Below, piece after piece: positions 1-14,800 of a DNA stretch of 64,000 nt; position 1 is the first letter of the stretch; each line of letters opens with the position of its first letter. The DNA is from Eledone cirrhosa (Eukaryota > Mollusca > Cephalopoda > Octopoda > Eledonidae), in assembly GCA_964016885.1 (NCBI GenBank), contig OZ024759.1, positions 1,377,001 to 1,441,000 on the forward strand, read 5' to 3'. The position numbers and the translations under genes are program-made. Under the pieces are notes generated by a model. The model was not told the DNA's origin and did not search any database. It saw only the letters and a list, made by a program, of their open reading frames with translations.

Positions 1-3000
1 AGTCTATATTAGTAGCATGACAAAGTCTATATTAGTAACATGACACAGTCTATATTAGTAACATGACACAGTCTATATTAGTAACATGACACAGTCTATA
101 TTAGTAGCATGACAAAGTCTATATTAGTAACATGACAAAGTCTATATTAGTAACATGACAAAGTCTATATTAGTAACATGACATAGTCTATATAAGTAGC
201 ATGACAAAGTCTATATTAGTAACATGACAAAGTCTATATTAGTAACATGACAGTCTATATTAGTAACATGACACATTCTATATTAGTAACATGACAAAGT
301 CTATATTAGTAGCATGACAAAGTCTATATTAGTAACATGACAGTCTATATTAGTAACATGCCAAAGTCTATATTAGTAGCATGACAAAGTCTATATTAGT
401 AACATGACACAGTCTATATTAGTAACATGACACAGTCTATATTAGTAACATGACACAGTCTATATTAGTAGCATGACAAAGTCTATATTAGTAACATGAC
501 AAAGTCTATATTAGTAACATGACAAAGTCTATATTAGTAACATGACAAAGTCTATATTAGTAACATGACACAGTGTATATTAGTAATATGACAGTCTATA
601 TTAGTAGCATGACAAAGTCTATATTAGTAACATGACAAAGTCTATATTAGTAACATGACACAGTCTATATTAGTAACATGACACAGTCTATATTAGTAAC
701 ATGACACAGTCTATATTAGTAACATGACAAAGTCTATATTAGTAACATGGCAAAGTCTATATTAGTAACATGACAAAGTCTATATTAGTAACATGACATG
801 GTCTATATTAGTAACATGACACAGTCTATATTAGTAACATGACAAAGTCTATATTAGTAACATGACAGTCTATATTAGTAACATGCCAAAGTCTATATTA
901 GTAGCATGACAAAGTCTATATTAGTAGCATGACACAGTCTATATTAGTAACATGACATAGTCTATATTAGTAACATGACACAGTCTATATTAGTAGCATG
1001 ACAAAGTCTATATTAGTAACATGACAAAGTCTATATTAGTAACATGAGAAAGTCTATATTAGTAACATGACACAGTCTATATTAGTAACATGACAAAGTC
1101 TATATTAGTAACATGACACAGTCTATATTAGTAACATGACACAGTCTATATTAGTAACATGACACAGTCTATATTAGTAACATGCAAAGTCTATATTAGT
1201 AGCATGACAAAGTCTATATTAGTAACATGACAAAGTCTATATTAGTAACATGACACAGTCTATATTAGTAACATGACAAAGTCTATATTAGTAACATGAC
1301 GGTCTATATTAGTAACATAACAGTCTATATTAGTAGCATGACAAAGTCTATATTAGCAACATGACACAGTCTATATTAGTAACATGACACAGTCTATATT
1401 AGTAACATGACAAAGTCTATATTAGTAGCATGACAAAGTCTATATTAGTAACATGACACAGTCTATATTAGTAACGTGACAAAGTCTATATTAGTAGCAT
1501 GACAAAGTCTATATTAGTAACATGACAAAGTCTATATTAGTAACATGACACAGTCTATATTAGTAACATGACAGTCTATATTAGTAACATGACAGTCCAT
1601 ATTAGTAGCATGACAAAGTCTATATTAGTAACATGACAAAGTCTATATTAGTAACATGACACAGTCTATATTAGTAACATGACACAGTCTATATTAGTAA
1701 CATCATACAGTCTATATTAGTAACATGACAAAGTCTATATTAGTAACATGGCAAAGTCTATATTAGTAACATGACACAGTCTATATTAGTAACATGACAA
1801 GGCCTATATTAGTAACATGACAAAGTCTATATTAGTAACATGACGGTCTATATTAGTAACATGACACAGTCTATATTAGTAGCATGACAAAGTCTATATT
1901 AGTAACATGACAAAGTCTATATTAGTAACATGAGAAAGTCTATATTAGTAACATGACACAGTCTATATTAGTAACATGACAAAGTCTATATTAGTAACAT
2001 GACACAGTCTATATTAGTAACATGACACAGTCTATATTAGTAACATGCAAAGTCTATATTAGTAGCATGACAAAGTCTATATTAGTAACATGACAAAGTC
2101 TATATTAGTAACATGACACAGTCTATATTAGTAACATGACAAAGTCTATATTAGTAACATGACGGTCTATATTAGTAACATGACAGTCTATATTAGTAGC
2201 ATGACAAAGTCTATATTAGTAACATGACACAGTCTATATTAGTAACATGACACAGTCTATATTAGTAACATGACAAAGTCTATATTAGTAGCATGACAAA
2301 GTCTATATTAGTAACATGACACAGTCTATATTAGTAACATGACAAAGTCTATATTAGTAGCATGACAAAGTCTATATTAGTAACATGACAAAGTCTATAT
2401 TAGTAACATGACACAGTCTATATTAGTAACATGACAGTCTATATTAGTAACATGACAGTCCATATTAGTAGCATGACAAAGTCTATATTAGTAACATGAC
2501 AAAGTCTATATTAGTAACATGACACAGTCTATATTAGTAACATGACACAGTCTATATTAGTAACATCATACAGTCTATATTAGTAACATGACAAAGTCTA
2601 TATTAGTAACATGGCAAAGTCTATATTAGTAACATGACACAGTCTATATTAGTAACATGACAAGGCCTATATTAGTAACATGACACAGTCTATATTAGTA
2701 ACATGACAAAGTCTATATTAGTAATATGACAGTCTATATTAGTAACATGACAAAGTCTATATTAGTAACATGACAAAGTCTATATTAGTAACATGACAGT
2801 CTATATTAGTAACATGACACAGTCTATATTAGTAACATGACAAAGTCTATATTAGTAACATGACACAGTCTATATTAGTAACATGACACAGTCTATATTA
2901 GTAACATGACACAGTTTATATTAGTAACATGACAAAGTCTATATTAGTAACATGACAAAGTCTATATTAGTAACATGGCAGTCTATATTAGTTACATGAC

Positions 3001-4331
3001 AAAGTCTATATTAGTAACATGACACAGTCTATATTAGTAACATGACAAAGACTCTATTAGTAACATGACAAAGTCTATATTAGTAACATGACAGTCTATA
3101 TTAGTAACATGACAAAATCTATATTAGTAACATGACAGTCTATATTAGTAACATGACAAAGTCTATATTAGTAACATGACAGTCTATATTGTACCATGAC
3201 ACAGTCTATATTAGTAACATGACACAGTCTATATTAGTAACATGACACAGTTTATATTAGTAACATGACAAAGTCTATATTAGTAACATGACAAAGTCTA
3301 TATTAGTAACATGGCAGTCTATATTAGTAACATGACAAAGTCTATATTAGTAACATGACACAGTCTATATTAGTAACATGACAAAGACTCTATTAGTAAC
3401 ATGACAAAGTCTATATTAGTAACATGACAGTCTATATTAGTAACATGACAAAGTCTATATTAGTAACATGACAAAATCTATATTAGTAACATGACAGTCT
3501 ATATTAGTAACATGACAAAGTCTATATTAGTAACATGACAGTCTATATTGTACCATGACACAGTCTATATTAGTAACATGACATAGTCTATATTAGTAAC
3601 ATGACAAAGTCTATATTAGTAACATGACAGTCTATATTGTAACATGACACAGTCTATATTAGTAACATGACACAGTCTATATTAGTAACATGACAGTCTA
3701 TATTAGTAACATGACAAAGTCTATATTAGTAACATGACACAGTCTATATTAGTAACATGACAGTCTATATTAGTAGCATGGCAATGTCTATATTAGTAAC
3801 ATGACACAGTCTATATTAGTAACAAGACATAGTCTATATTAGTAACATGACATAGTCTATATTAGTAGCATGACAAAGTCTATATTAGTAACATGACAAA
3901 GTCTATATTAGTAACATGACACAGTCTATCTTAGTAACATGACAAAGTCTATATTAGTAACATGACACAGTCTATATTAGTAACATGACAAAGTCTATAT
4001 TAGTAGCATGACAAAGTCTATATTAGTAACATGACACAGTCTATATTAGTAACATGACAAAGTCTATATTAGTAACATGACAAAGTCTATATTAGTAACA
4101 TGACAAAGTCTATATTAGTAACATGACTAAGTCTATATTAGTAACATGACACAGTCTATATTAGTAACATGACAGTCTATATTAGTAGCATGACAAAGTC
4201 TATATTAGTAACATGACACAGTCTATATTAGTAACATGACACAGTCTATATTAGTAACATGACAAAGTCTATATTAGTAACATGACAAAGTCTATATTAG
4301 TAACATGACATAGTCTATATAAGTAGCATGA
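1..4331 (+). repeat. Higher-order block A, copy 1
   Basis: This segment matches 7,664-11,993 at a constant offset of 7,663 bp. I checked landmarks along its length: TATAAGTAGC near 190, GTGTATATT at 573, ATGGTC near 798, AACATAAC near 1,313, AACGTGAC at 1,475, GGCC at 1,801 and 2,664, GTAC at 3,191 and 3,550, GCAATG at 3,781, TCTATCTTAG near 3,925 and TATAAGTAGC near 4,317. Each recurs exactly 7,663 bp later. I noticed very few differences, for example C instead of T at 1,357 (TAGCAAC) and an AAAG/ACAG difference near 3,716. Agreement breaks down at about 4,332-4,358. The segment holds an internal duplication (separate entry). Since the window starts inside it, the true left edge is not visible. 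Confidence 0.9.
975..2673 (+). repeat. Internal tandem duplication of about 863-886 bp within block A
   Basis: Landmarks occur twice: ATGAGAAAG at 1,045 and 1,931 (886 bp apart), ATGCAAAG at 1,181 and 2,044 (863), GTCCATATT near 1,595 and 2,458, AACATCATAC near 1,701 and 2,564, and GGCC at 1,801 and 2,664 (863). The step from 886 to 863 is one 23-bp monomer: the first copy has three successive GACACAG units before ATGCAAAG and the second has two. The two copies diverge just after GGCC. The same pair exists in the second A copy, where GGCC at 9,464 and 10,327 are again 863 bp apart. The internal duplication therefore predates duplication of the whole block. Confidence 0.85.
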
Positions 4332-4349
4332 CAAAGTCTATATTAGTAA

Positions 4350-7300
4350 CATGACACAGTCTATATTAGTAGTATGACAAAGTCTATATTAGTAACATGA
4401 CAGTCTATATTAGTAACATGACAAAGTCTATATTAGTAGCATGACAAAGTCTATATTAGTAGCATGACACAGTCTATATTAGTAACATGACACAGTCTAT
4501 ATTAGTAACATGACACAGTCTATATTAGTAACATGACAAAGTCTATATTAGTAGCATGACAAAGTCTATATTAGTAACATGACAAAGTCTATATTAGTAA
4601 CATGACACAGTCTATATTAGTAACATGACAAAGTCTATATTAGTAACATGACAAAGTCTATATTAGTAACATGACAGTCTATATTAGTAACATGACAAAG
4701 TCTATATTAGTAACATGACAAAGTCTATATTAGTAACATGACAAAGTCTATATTAGTAACATGACACAGTCTATATTAGTAACATGACACAGTCTATATT
4801 AGTAACATGACAAAGTCTATATTAGTAACATGGCAAAGTCTATATTAGTAACATGACAAAGTCTATATTAGTAACATGACAAGGTCTATATTAGTAACAT
4901 GACACAGTCTATATTAGTAACATGACAAAGTCTATATTAGTAACATGACAGTCTATATTAGTAACATGCCAAAGTCTATATTAGTAGCATGACAAAGTCT
5001 ATATTAGTAGCATGACACAGTCTATATTAGTAACATGACATAGTCTATATTAGTAACATGACACAGTCTATATTAGTAGCATGACAAAGTCTATATTAGT
5101 AACATGACAAAGTCTATATTAGTAACATGAGAAAGTCTATATTAGTAACATGACACAGTCTATATTAGTAACATGACAAAGTCTATATTAGTAACATGAC
5201 ACAGTCTATATTAGTAACATGACACAGTCTATATTAGTAACATGCAAAGTCTATATTAGTAGCATGACAAAGTCTATATTAGTAACATGACAAAGTCTAT
5301 ATTAGTAACATGACACAGTCTATATTAGTAACATGACAAAGTCTATATTAGTAACATGACGGTCTATATTAGTAACATGACAGTCTATATTAGTAGCATG
5401 ACAAAGTCTATATTAGTAACATGACACAGTCTATATTAGTAACATGACACAGTCTATATTAGTAACATGACAAAGTCTATATTAGTAGCATGACAAAGTC
5501 TATATTAGTAACATGACACAGTCTATATTAGTAACATGACAAAGTCTATATTAGTAGCATGACAAAGTCTATATTAGTAACATGACAAAGTCTATATTAG
5601 TAACATGACACAGTCTATATTAGTAACATGACAGTCTATATTAGTAACATGACAGTCCATATTAGTAGCATGACAAAGTCTATATTAGTAACATGACAAA
5701 GTCTATATTAGTAACATGACACAGTCTATATTAGTAACATGACACAGTCTATATTAGTAACATCATACAGTCTATATTAGTAACATGACAAAGTCTATAT
5801 TAGTAACATGGCAAAGTCTATATTAGTAACATGACACAGTCTATATTAGTAACATGACAAGGCCTATATTAGTAACATGACACAGTCTATATTAGTAACA
5901 TGACAAAGTCTATATTAGTAATATGACAGTCTATATTAGTAACATGACAAAGTCTATATTAGTAACATGACAAAGTCTATATTAGTAACATGACAGTCTA
6001 TATTAGTAACATGACACAGTCTATATTAGTAACATGACAAAGTCTATATTAGTAACATGACACAGTCTATATTAGTAACATGACACAGTCTATATTAGTA
6101 ACATGACACAGTTTATATTAGTAACATGACAAAGTCTATATTAGTAACATGACAAAGTCTATATTAGTAACATGGCAGTCTATATTAGTTACATGACAAA
6201 GTCTATATTAGTAACATGACACAGTCTATATTAGTAACATGACAAAGACTCTATTAGTAACATGACAAAGTCTATATTAGTAACATGACAGTCTATATTA
6301 GTAACATGACAAAATCTATATTAGTAACATGACAGTCTATATTAGTAACATGACAAAGTCTATATTAGTAACATGACAGTCTATATTGTACCATGACACA
6401 GTCTATATTAGTAACATGACACAGTCTATATTAGTAACATGACACAGTTTATATTAGTAACATGACAAAGTCTATATTAGTAACATGACAAAGTCTATAT
6501 TAGTAACATGGCAGTCTATATTAGTAACATGACAAAGTCTATATTAGTAACATGACACAGTCTATATTAGTAACATGACAAAGACTCTATTAGTAACATG
6601 ACAAAGTCTATATTAGTAACATGACAGTTTATATTAGTAACATGACAAAATCTATGTTAGTAACATGACAGTCTATATTAGTAACATGACAAAGTCTATA
6701 TTAGTAACATGACAGTCTATATTGTACCATGACACAGTCTATATTAGTAACATGACATAGTCTATATTAGTAACATGACAAAGTCTATATTAGTAACATG
6801 ACAGTCTATATTGTAACATGACACAGTCTATATTAGTAACATGACACAGTCTATATTAGTAACATGACAGTCTATATTAGTAACATGACACAGTCTATAT
6901 TAGTAACATGACACAGTCTATATTAGTAACATGACAGTCTATATTAGTAGCATGGCAATGTCTATATTAGTAACATGACACAGTCTATATTAGTAACAAG
7001 ACATAGTCTATATTAGTAACATGACATAGTCTATATTAGTAGCATGACAAAGTCTATATTAGTAACATGACAAAGTCTATATTAGTAACATGACACAGTC
7101 TATCTTAGTAACATGACAAAGTCTATATTAGTAACATGACACAGTCTATATTAGTAACATGACAAAGTCTATATTAGTAGCATGACAAAGTCTATATTAG
7201 TAACATGACACAGTCTATATTAGTAACATGACAAAGTCTATATTAGTAACATGACAAAGTCTATATTAGTAACATGACAAAGTCTATATTAGTAACATGA

Positions 7301-9475
7301 CTAAGTCTATATTAGTAACATGACACAGTCTATATTAGTAACATGACAGTCTATATTAGTAGCATGACAAAGTCTATATTAGTAACATGACAAAGTCTAT
7401 ATTAGTAACATGACACAGTCTATATTAGTAACATGACACAGTCTATATTAGTAACATGACAGTCTATATTAGTAACATGACAAAGTCTATATTAGTAACA
7501 TGGCAAAGTCTATGTTAGTAACATGACAAAGTCTATATTAGTAACATGACAGTCTATATTAGTAACATGACACATTCTATATTAGTAACATGACAAAGTC
7601 TATATTAGTAGCATGACAAAGTCTATATTAGTAACATGACAGTCTATATTAGTAACATGCCAAAGTCTATATTAGTAGCATGACAAAGTCTATATTAGTA
7701 ACATGACACAGTCTATATTAGTAACATGACACAGTCTATATTAGTAACATGACACAGTCTATATTAGTAGCATGACAAAGTCTATATTAGTAACATGACA
7801 AAGTCTATATTAGTAACATGACAAAGTCTATATTAGTAACATGACATAGTCTATATAAGTAGCATGACAAAGTCTATATTAGTAACATGACAAAGTCTAT
7901 ATTAGTAACATGACAGTCTATATTAGTAACATGACACATTCTATATTAGTAACATGACAAAGTCTATATTAGTAGCATGACAAAGTCTATATTAGTAACA
8001 TGACAGTCTATATTAGTAACATGCCAAAGTCTATATTAGTAGCATGACAAAGTCTATATTAGTAACATGACACAGTCTATATTAGTAACATGACACAGTC
8101 TATATTAGTAACATGACACAGTCTATATTAGTAGCATGACAAAGTCTATATTAGTAACATGACAAAGTCTATATTAGTAACATGACAAAGTCTATATTAG
8201 TAACATGACAAAGTCTATATTAGTAACATGACACAGTGTATATTAGTAATATGACAGTCTATATTAGTAGCATGACAAAGTCTATATTAGTAACATGACA
8301 AAGTCTATATTAGTAACATGACACAGTCTATATTAGTAACATGACACAGTCTATATTAGTAACATGACACAGTCTATATTAGTAACATGACAAAGTCTAT
8401 ATTAGTAACATGGCAAAGTCTATATTAGTAACATGACAAAGTCTATATTAGTAACATGACATGGTCTATATTAGTAACATGACACAGTCTATATTAGTAA
8501 CATGACAAAGTCTATATTAGTAACATGACAGTCTATATTAGTAACATGCCAAAGTCTATATTAGTAGCATGACAAAGTCTATATTAGTAGCATGACACAG
8601 TCTATATTAGTAACATGACATAGTCTATATTAGTAACATGACACAGTCTATATTAGTAGCATGACAAAGTCTATATTAGTAACATGACAAAGTCTATATT
8701 AGTAACATGAGAAAGTCTATATTAGTAACATGACACAGTCTATATTAGTAACATGACAAAGTCTATATTAGTAACATGACACAGTCTATATTAGTAACAT
8801 GACACAGTCTATATTAGTAACATGACACAGTCTATATTAGTAACATGCAAAGTCTATATTAGTAGCATGACAAAGTCTATATTAGTAACATGACAAAGTC
8901 TATATTAGTAACATGACACAGTCTATATTAGTAACATGACAAAGTCTATATTAGTAACATGACGGTCTATATTAGTAACATAACAGTCTATATTAGTAGC
9001 ATGACAAAGTCTATATTAGTAACATGACACAGTCTATATTAGTAACATGACACAGTCTATATTAGTAACATGACAAAGTCTATATTAGTAGCATGACAAA
9101 GTCTATATTAGTAACATGACACAGTCTATATTAGTAACGTGACAAAGTCTATATTAGTAGCATGACAAAGTCTATATTAGTAACATGACAAAGTCTATAT
9201 TAGTAACATGACACAGTCTATATTAGTAACATGACAGTCTATATTAGTAACATGACAGTCCATATTAGTAGCATGACAAAGTCTATATTAGTAACATGAC
9301 AAAGTCTATATTAGTAACATGACACAGTCTATATTAGTAACATGACACAGTCTATATTAGTAACATCATACAGTCTATATTAGTAACATGACAAAGTCTA
9401 TATTAGTAACATGGCAAAGTCTATATTAGTAACATGACACAGTCTATATTAGTAACATGACAAGGCCTATATTAG
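4350..9475 (+). repeat. Superblock SB, copy 1 (about 5.1 kb)
   Basis: Ordered landmarks: TAGTAGTATG near 4,369, AAGGTC near 4,881, ATGAGAAAG near 5,128, AACATCATAC near 5,761, GGCC at 5,861, GTAC at 6,388 and 6,724, GCAATG at 6,955, TCTATGTTAG near 7,514, TATAAGTAGC near 7,853, GTGTATATT at 8,236 and GGCC at 9,464. The order and spacing recur at 55,334-60,458 with offset 50,984 falling to 50,983. They also recur from 48,190 to 52,590 (offset 43,118), and with local deletions at 14,800-19,460. Private changes include TTTATATTAG near 6,628 and AATCTATGTTAG near 6,651. The last 1.8 kb overlaps the second A copy, so A and SB are overlapping views of one longer history rather than separate modules. 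Confidence 0.88.
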
Positions 9476-11993
9476 TAACATGACAAAGTCTATATTAGTA
9501 ACATGACGGTCTATATTAGTAACATGACACAGTCTATATTAGTAGCATGACAAAGTCTATATTAGTAACATGACAAAGTCTATATTAGTAACATGAGAAA
9601 GTCTATATTAGTAACATGACACAGTCTATATTAGTAACATGACAAAGTCTATATTAGTAACATGACACAGTCTATATTAGTAACATGACACAGTCTATAT
9701 TAGTAACATGCAAAGTCTATATTAGTAGCATGACAAAGTCTATATTAGTAACATGACAAAGTCTATATTAGTAACATGACACAGTCTATATTAGTAACAT
9801 GACAAAGTCTATATTAGTAACATGACGGTCTATATTAGTAACATGACAGTCTATATTAGTAGCATGACAAAGTCTATATTAGTAACATGACACAGTCTAT
9901 ATTAGTAACATGACACAGTCTATATTAGTAACATGACAAAGTCTATATTAGTAGCATGACAAAGTCTATATTAGTAACATGACACAGTCTATATTAGTAA
10001 CATGACAAAGTCTATATTAGTAGCATGACAAAGTCTATATTAGTAACATGACAAAGTCTATATTAGTAACATGACACAGTCTATATTAGTAACATGACAG
10101 TCTATATTAGTAACATGACAGTCCATATTAGTAGCATGACAAAGTCTATATTAGTAACATGACAAAGTCTATATTAGTAACATGACACAGTCTATATTAG
10201 TAACATGACACAGTCTATATTAGTAACATCATACAGTCTATATTAGTAACATGACAAAGTCTATATTAGTAACATGGCAAAGTCTATATTAGTAACATGA
10301 CACAGTCTATATTAGTAACATGACAAGGCCTATATTAGTAACATGACACAGTCTATATTAGTAACATGACAAAGTCTATATTAGTAATATGACAGTCTAT
10401 ATTAGTAACATGACAAAGTCTATATTAGTAACATGACAAAGTCTATATTAGTAACATGACAGTCTATATTAGTAACATGACACAGTCTATATTAGTAACA
10501 TGACAAAGTCTATATTAGTAACATGACACAGTCTATATTAGTAACATGACACAGTCTATATTAGTAACATGACACAGTTTATATTAGTAACATGACAAAG
10601 TCTATATTAGTAACATGACAAAGTCTATATTAGTAACATGGCAGTCTATATTAGTTACATGACAAAGTCTATATTAGTAACATGACACAGTCTATATTAG
10701 TAACATGACAAAGACTCTATTAGTAACATGACAAAGTCTATATTAGTAACATGACAGTCTATATTAGTAACATGACAAAATCTATATTAGTAACATGACA
10801 GTCTATATTAGTAACATGACAAAGTCTATATTAGTAACATGACAGTCTATATTGTACCATGACACAGTCTATATTAGTAACATGACACAGTCTATATTAG
10901 TAACATGACACAGTTTATATTAGTAACATGACAAAGTCTATATTAGTAACATGACAAAGTCTATATTAGTAACATGGCAGTCTATATTAGTAACATGACA
11001 AAGTCTATATTAGTAACATGACACAGTCTATATTAGTAACATGACAAAGACTCTATTAGTAACATGACAAAGTCTATATTAGTAACATGACAGTCTATAT
11101 TAGTAACATGACAAAGTCTATATTAGTAACATGACAAAATCTATATTAGTAACATGACAGTCTATATTAGTAACATGACAAAGTCTATATTAGTAACATG
11201 ACAGTCTATATTGTACCATGACACAGTCTATATTAGTAACATGACATAGTCTATATTAGTAACATGACAAAGTCTATATTAGTAACATGACAGTCTATAT
11301 TGTAACATGACACAGTCTATATTAGTAACATGACACAGTCTATATTAGTAACATGACAGTCTATATTAGTAACATGACACAGTCTATATTAGTAACATGA
11401 CACAGTCTATATTAGTAACATGACAGTCTATATTAGTAGCATGGCAATGTCTATATTAGTAACATGACACAGTCTATATTAGTAACAAGACATAGTCTAT
11501 ATTAGTAACATGACATAGTCTATATTAGTAGCATGACAAAGTCTATATTAGTAACATGACAAAGTCTATATTAGTAACATGACACAGTCTATCTTAGTAA
11601 CATGACAAAGTCTATATTAGTAACATGACACAGTCTATATTAGTAACATGACAAAGTCTATATTAGTAGCATGACAAAGTCTATATTAGTAACATGACAC
11701 AGTCTATATTAGTAACATGACAAAGTCTATATTAGTAACATGACAAAGTCTATATTAGTAACATGACAAAGTCTATATTAGTAACATGACTAAGTCTATA
11801 TTAGTAACATGACACAGTCTATATTAGTAACATGACAGTCTATATTAGTAGCATGACAAAGTCTATATTAGTAACATGACACAGTCTATATTAGTAACAT
11901 GACACAGTCTATATTAGTAACATGACAAAGTCTATATTAGTAACATGACAAAGTCTATATTAGTAACATGACATAGTCTATATAAGTAGCATG
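7664..11993 (+). repeat. Higher-order block A, copy 2
   Basis: This is the partner of 1-4,331, offset 7,663 bp. Confirming landmarks are GTGTATATT at 8,236, AACATAAC near 8,976, AACGTGAC at 9,138, GGCC at 9,464 and 10,327, GTAC at 10,854 and 11,213, GCAATG at 11,444, TCTATCTTAG near 11,588 and TATAAGTAGC near 11,980. The right edge is marked by ATGAGAAAG at about 11,991, where copy 1 has ATGACAAAG, and the next units differ. Sharing even the rare AACATAAC variant indicates a young duplication, or homogenisation, of more than 4 kb in one piece. Confidence 0.9.
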
Positions 11994-14800
11994 AGAAAGT
12001 CTATATTAGTAACATGACAAAGTCTATATTAGTAACATGACAGTCTATATTAGTAACATGACACATTCTATATTAGTAACATGACAAAGTCTATATTAGT
12101 AGCATGACAAAGTCTATATTAGTAACATGACAGTCTATATTAGTAACATGCCAAAGTCTATATTAGTAGCATGACAAAGTCTATATTAGTAACATGACAC
12201 AGTCTATATTAGTAACATGACACAGTCTATATTAGTAACATGACACAGTCTATATTAGTAGCATGACACAGTCTATATTAGTAGCATGACAAAGTCTATA
12301 TTAGTAACATGACAAAGTCTATATTAGTAACATGACAAAGTCTATATTAGTAACATGACACAGTCTATATTAGTAACATGACACAGTCTATATTAGTAAC
12401 ATGACACATTCTATATTAGTAACATGACACAGTCTATATTAGTAGCATGACACAGTCTATATTAGTAGCATGACAAAGTCTATATTAGTAACATGACAAA
12501 GTCTATATTAGTAACATGACAAAGTCTATATTAGTAACATGACAAAGTCTATATTAGTAACATGACACAGTGTATATTAGTAATATGACAGTCTATATTA
12601 GTAGCATGACAAAGTCTATATTAGTAACATGACAAAGTCTATATTAGTAACATGACACAGTCTATATTAGTAACATGACACAGTCTATATTAGTAACATG
12701 ACACAGTCTATATTAGTAACATGACAAAGTCTATATTAGTAACATGGCAAAGTCTATATTAGTAACATGACAAAGTCTATATTAGTAACATGACATGGTC
12801 TATATTAGTAACATGACACAGTCTATATTAGTAACATGACAAAGTCTATATTAGTAACATGACAGTCTATATTAGTAACATGCCAAAGTCTATATTAGTA
12901 GCATGACAAAGTCTATATTAGTAGCATGACACAGTCTATATTAGTAACATGACATAGTCTATATTAGTAACATGACACAGTCTATATTAGTAGCATGACA
13001 AAGTCTATATTAGTAACATGACAAAGTCTATATTAGTAACATGAGAAAGTCTATATTAGTAACATGACACAGTCTATATTAGTAACATGACAAAGTCTAT
13101 ATTAGTAACATGACACAGTCTATATTAGTAACATGACACAGTCTATATTAGTAACATGACACAGTCTATATTAGTAACATGCAAAGTCTATATTAGTAGC
13201 ATGACAAAGTCTATATTAGTAACATGACAAAGTCTATATTAGTAACATGACACAGTCTATATTAGTAACATGACAAAGTCTATATTAGTAACATGACGGT
13301 CTATATTAGTAACATGACAGTCTATATTAGTAGCATGACAAAGTCTATATTAGTAACATGACACAGTCTATATTAGTAACATGACACAGTCTATATTAGT
13401 AACATGACAAAGTCTATATTAGTAGCATGACAAAGTCTATATTAGTAACATGACACAGTCTATATTAGTAACGTGACAAAGTCTATATTAGTAGCATGAC
13501 AAAGTCTATATTAGTAACATGACAAAGTCTATATTAGTAACATGACACAGTCTATATTAGTAACATGACAGTCTATATTAGTAACATGACAGTCCATATT
13601 AGTAGCATGACAAAGTCTATATTAGTAACATGACAAAGTCTATATTAGTAACATGACACAGTCTATATTAGTAACATGACACAGTCTATATTAGTAACAT
13701 CATACAGTCTATATTAGTAACATGACAAAGTCTATATTAGTAACATGGCAAAGTCTATATTAGTAACATGACACAGTCTATATTAGTAACATGACAAGGC
13801 CTATATTAGTAACATGACACAGTCTATATTAGTAACATGACAAAGTCTATATTAGTAACATGACAGTCTATATTAGTAACATGACAAAGTCTATATTAGT
13901 AACATGACAAAGTCTATATTAGTAACATGACAGTCATTATTAGTAACATGACACAGTCTATATTAGTAACATGACAAAGTCTATATTAGTAACATGACAC
14001 AGTCTATATTAGTAACATGACACAGTCTATATTAGTAACATGACACAGTTTATATTAGTAACATGACAAAGTCTATATTAGTAACATGACAAAGTCTATA
14101 TTAGTAACATGGCAGTCTATATTAGTTACATGACAAAGTCTATATTAGTAACATGACACAGTCTATATTAGTAACATGACAAAGACTCTATTAGTAACAT
14201 GACAAAGTCTATATTAGTAACATGACAGTCTATATTAGTAACATGACAAAATCTATATTAGTAACATGACAGTCTATATTAGTAACATGACAAAGTCTAT
14301 ATTAGTAACATGACAGTCTATATTGTACCATGACACAGTCTATATTAGTAACATGACATAGTCTATATTAGTAACATGACAAAGTCTATATTAGTAACAT
14401 GACAGTCTATATTGTAACATGACACAGTCTATATTAGTAACATGACACAGTCTATATTAGTAACATGACAGTCTATATTAGTAACATGACAAAGTCTATA
14501 TTAGTAACATGACAAAGTGTATATTAGTAACATGACAAAGTCTATATTAGTAGCATGACACAGTCTATATTAGTAACATGACAAAGTCTATATTAGTAAC
14601 ATGACACAGTCTATATTAGTAACATGACAAAGTCTATATTAGTAACATGACACAGTCTATATTAGTAACATGACATCGTCTATATTAGTAACATGACAAA
14701 GTCTATATTAGTAGCATGACACAGTCTAAATTAGTAACATGACACAGTCTATATTAGTAACATGACAGTCTATATTAGTTACATGACACAGTCTATATTA
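11994..14800 (+). repeat. Connecting satellite array with one 1,230 + 527 bp landmark segment
   Basis: Ordinary monomers join the second A copy to SB2. Landmarks are GTGTATATT at 12,570, AACATCATAC near 13,700, GGCC at 13,798, GTCATTATT near 13,932 and GTAC at 14,325. The distances of 1,230 bp (GTGTATATT to GGCC) and 527 bp (GGCC to GTAC) equal those elsewhere in the window. The early part, about 12,000-12,450, resembles 7,860-8,230 but carries extra ACAC/TAGCATG units. No non-satellite sequence is present. Confidence 0.8.
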
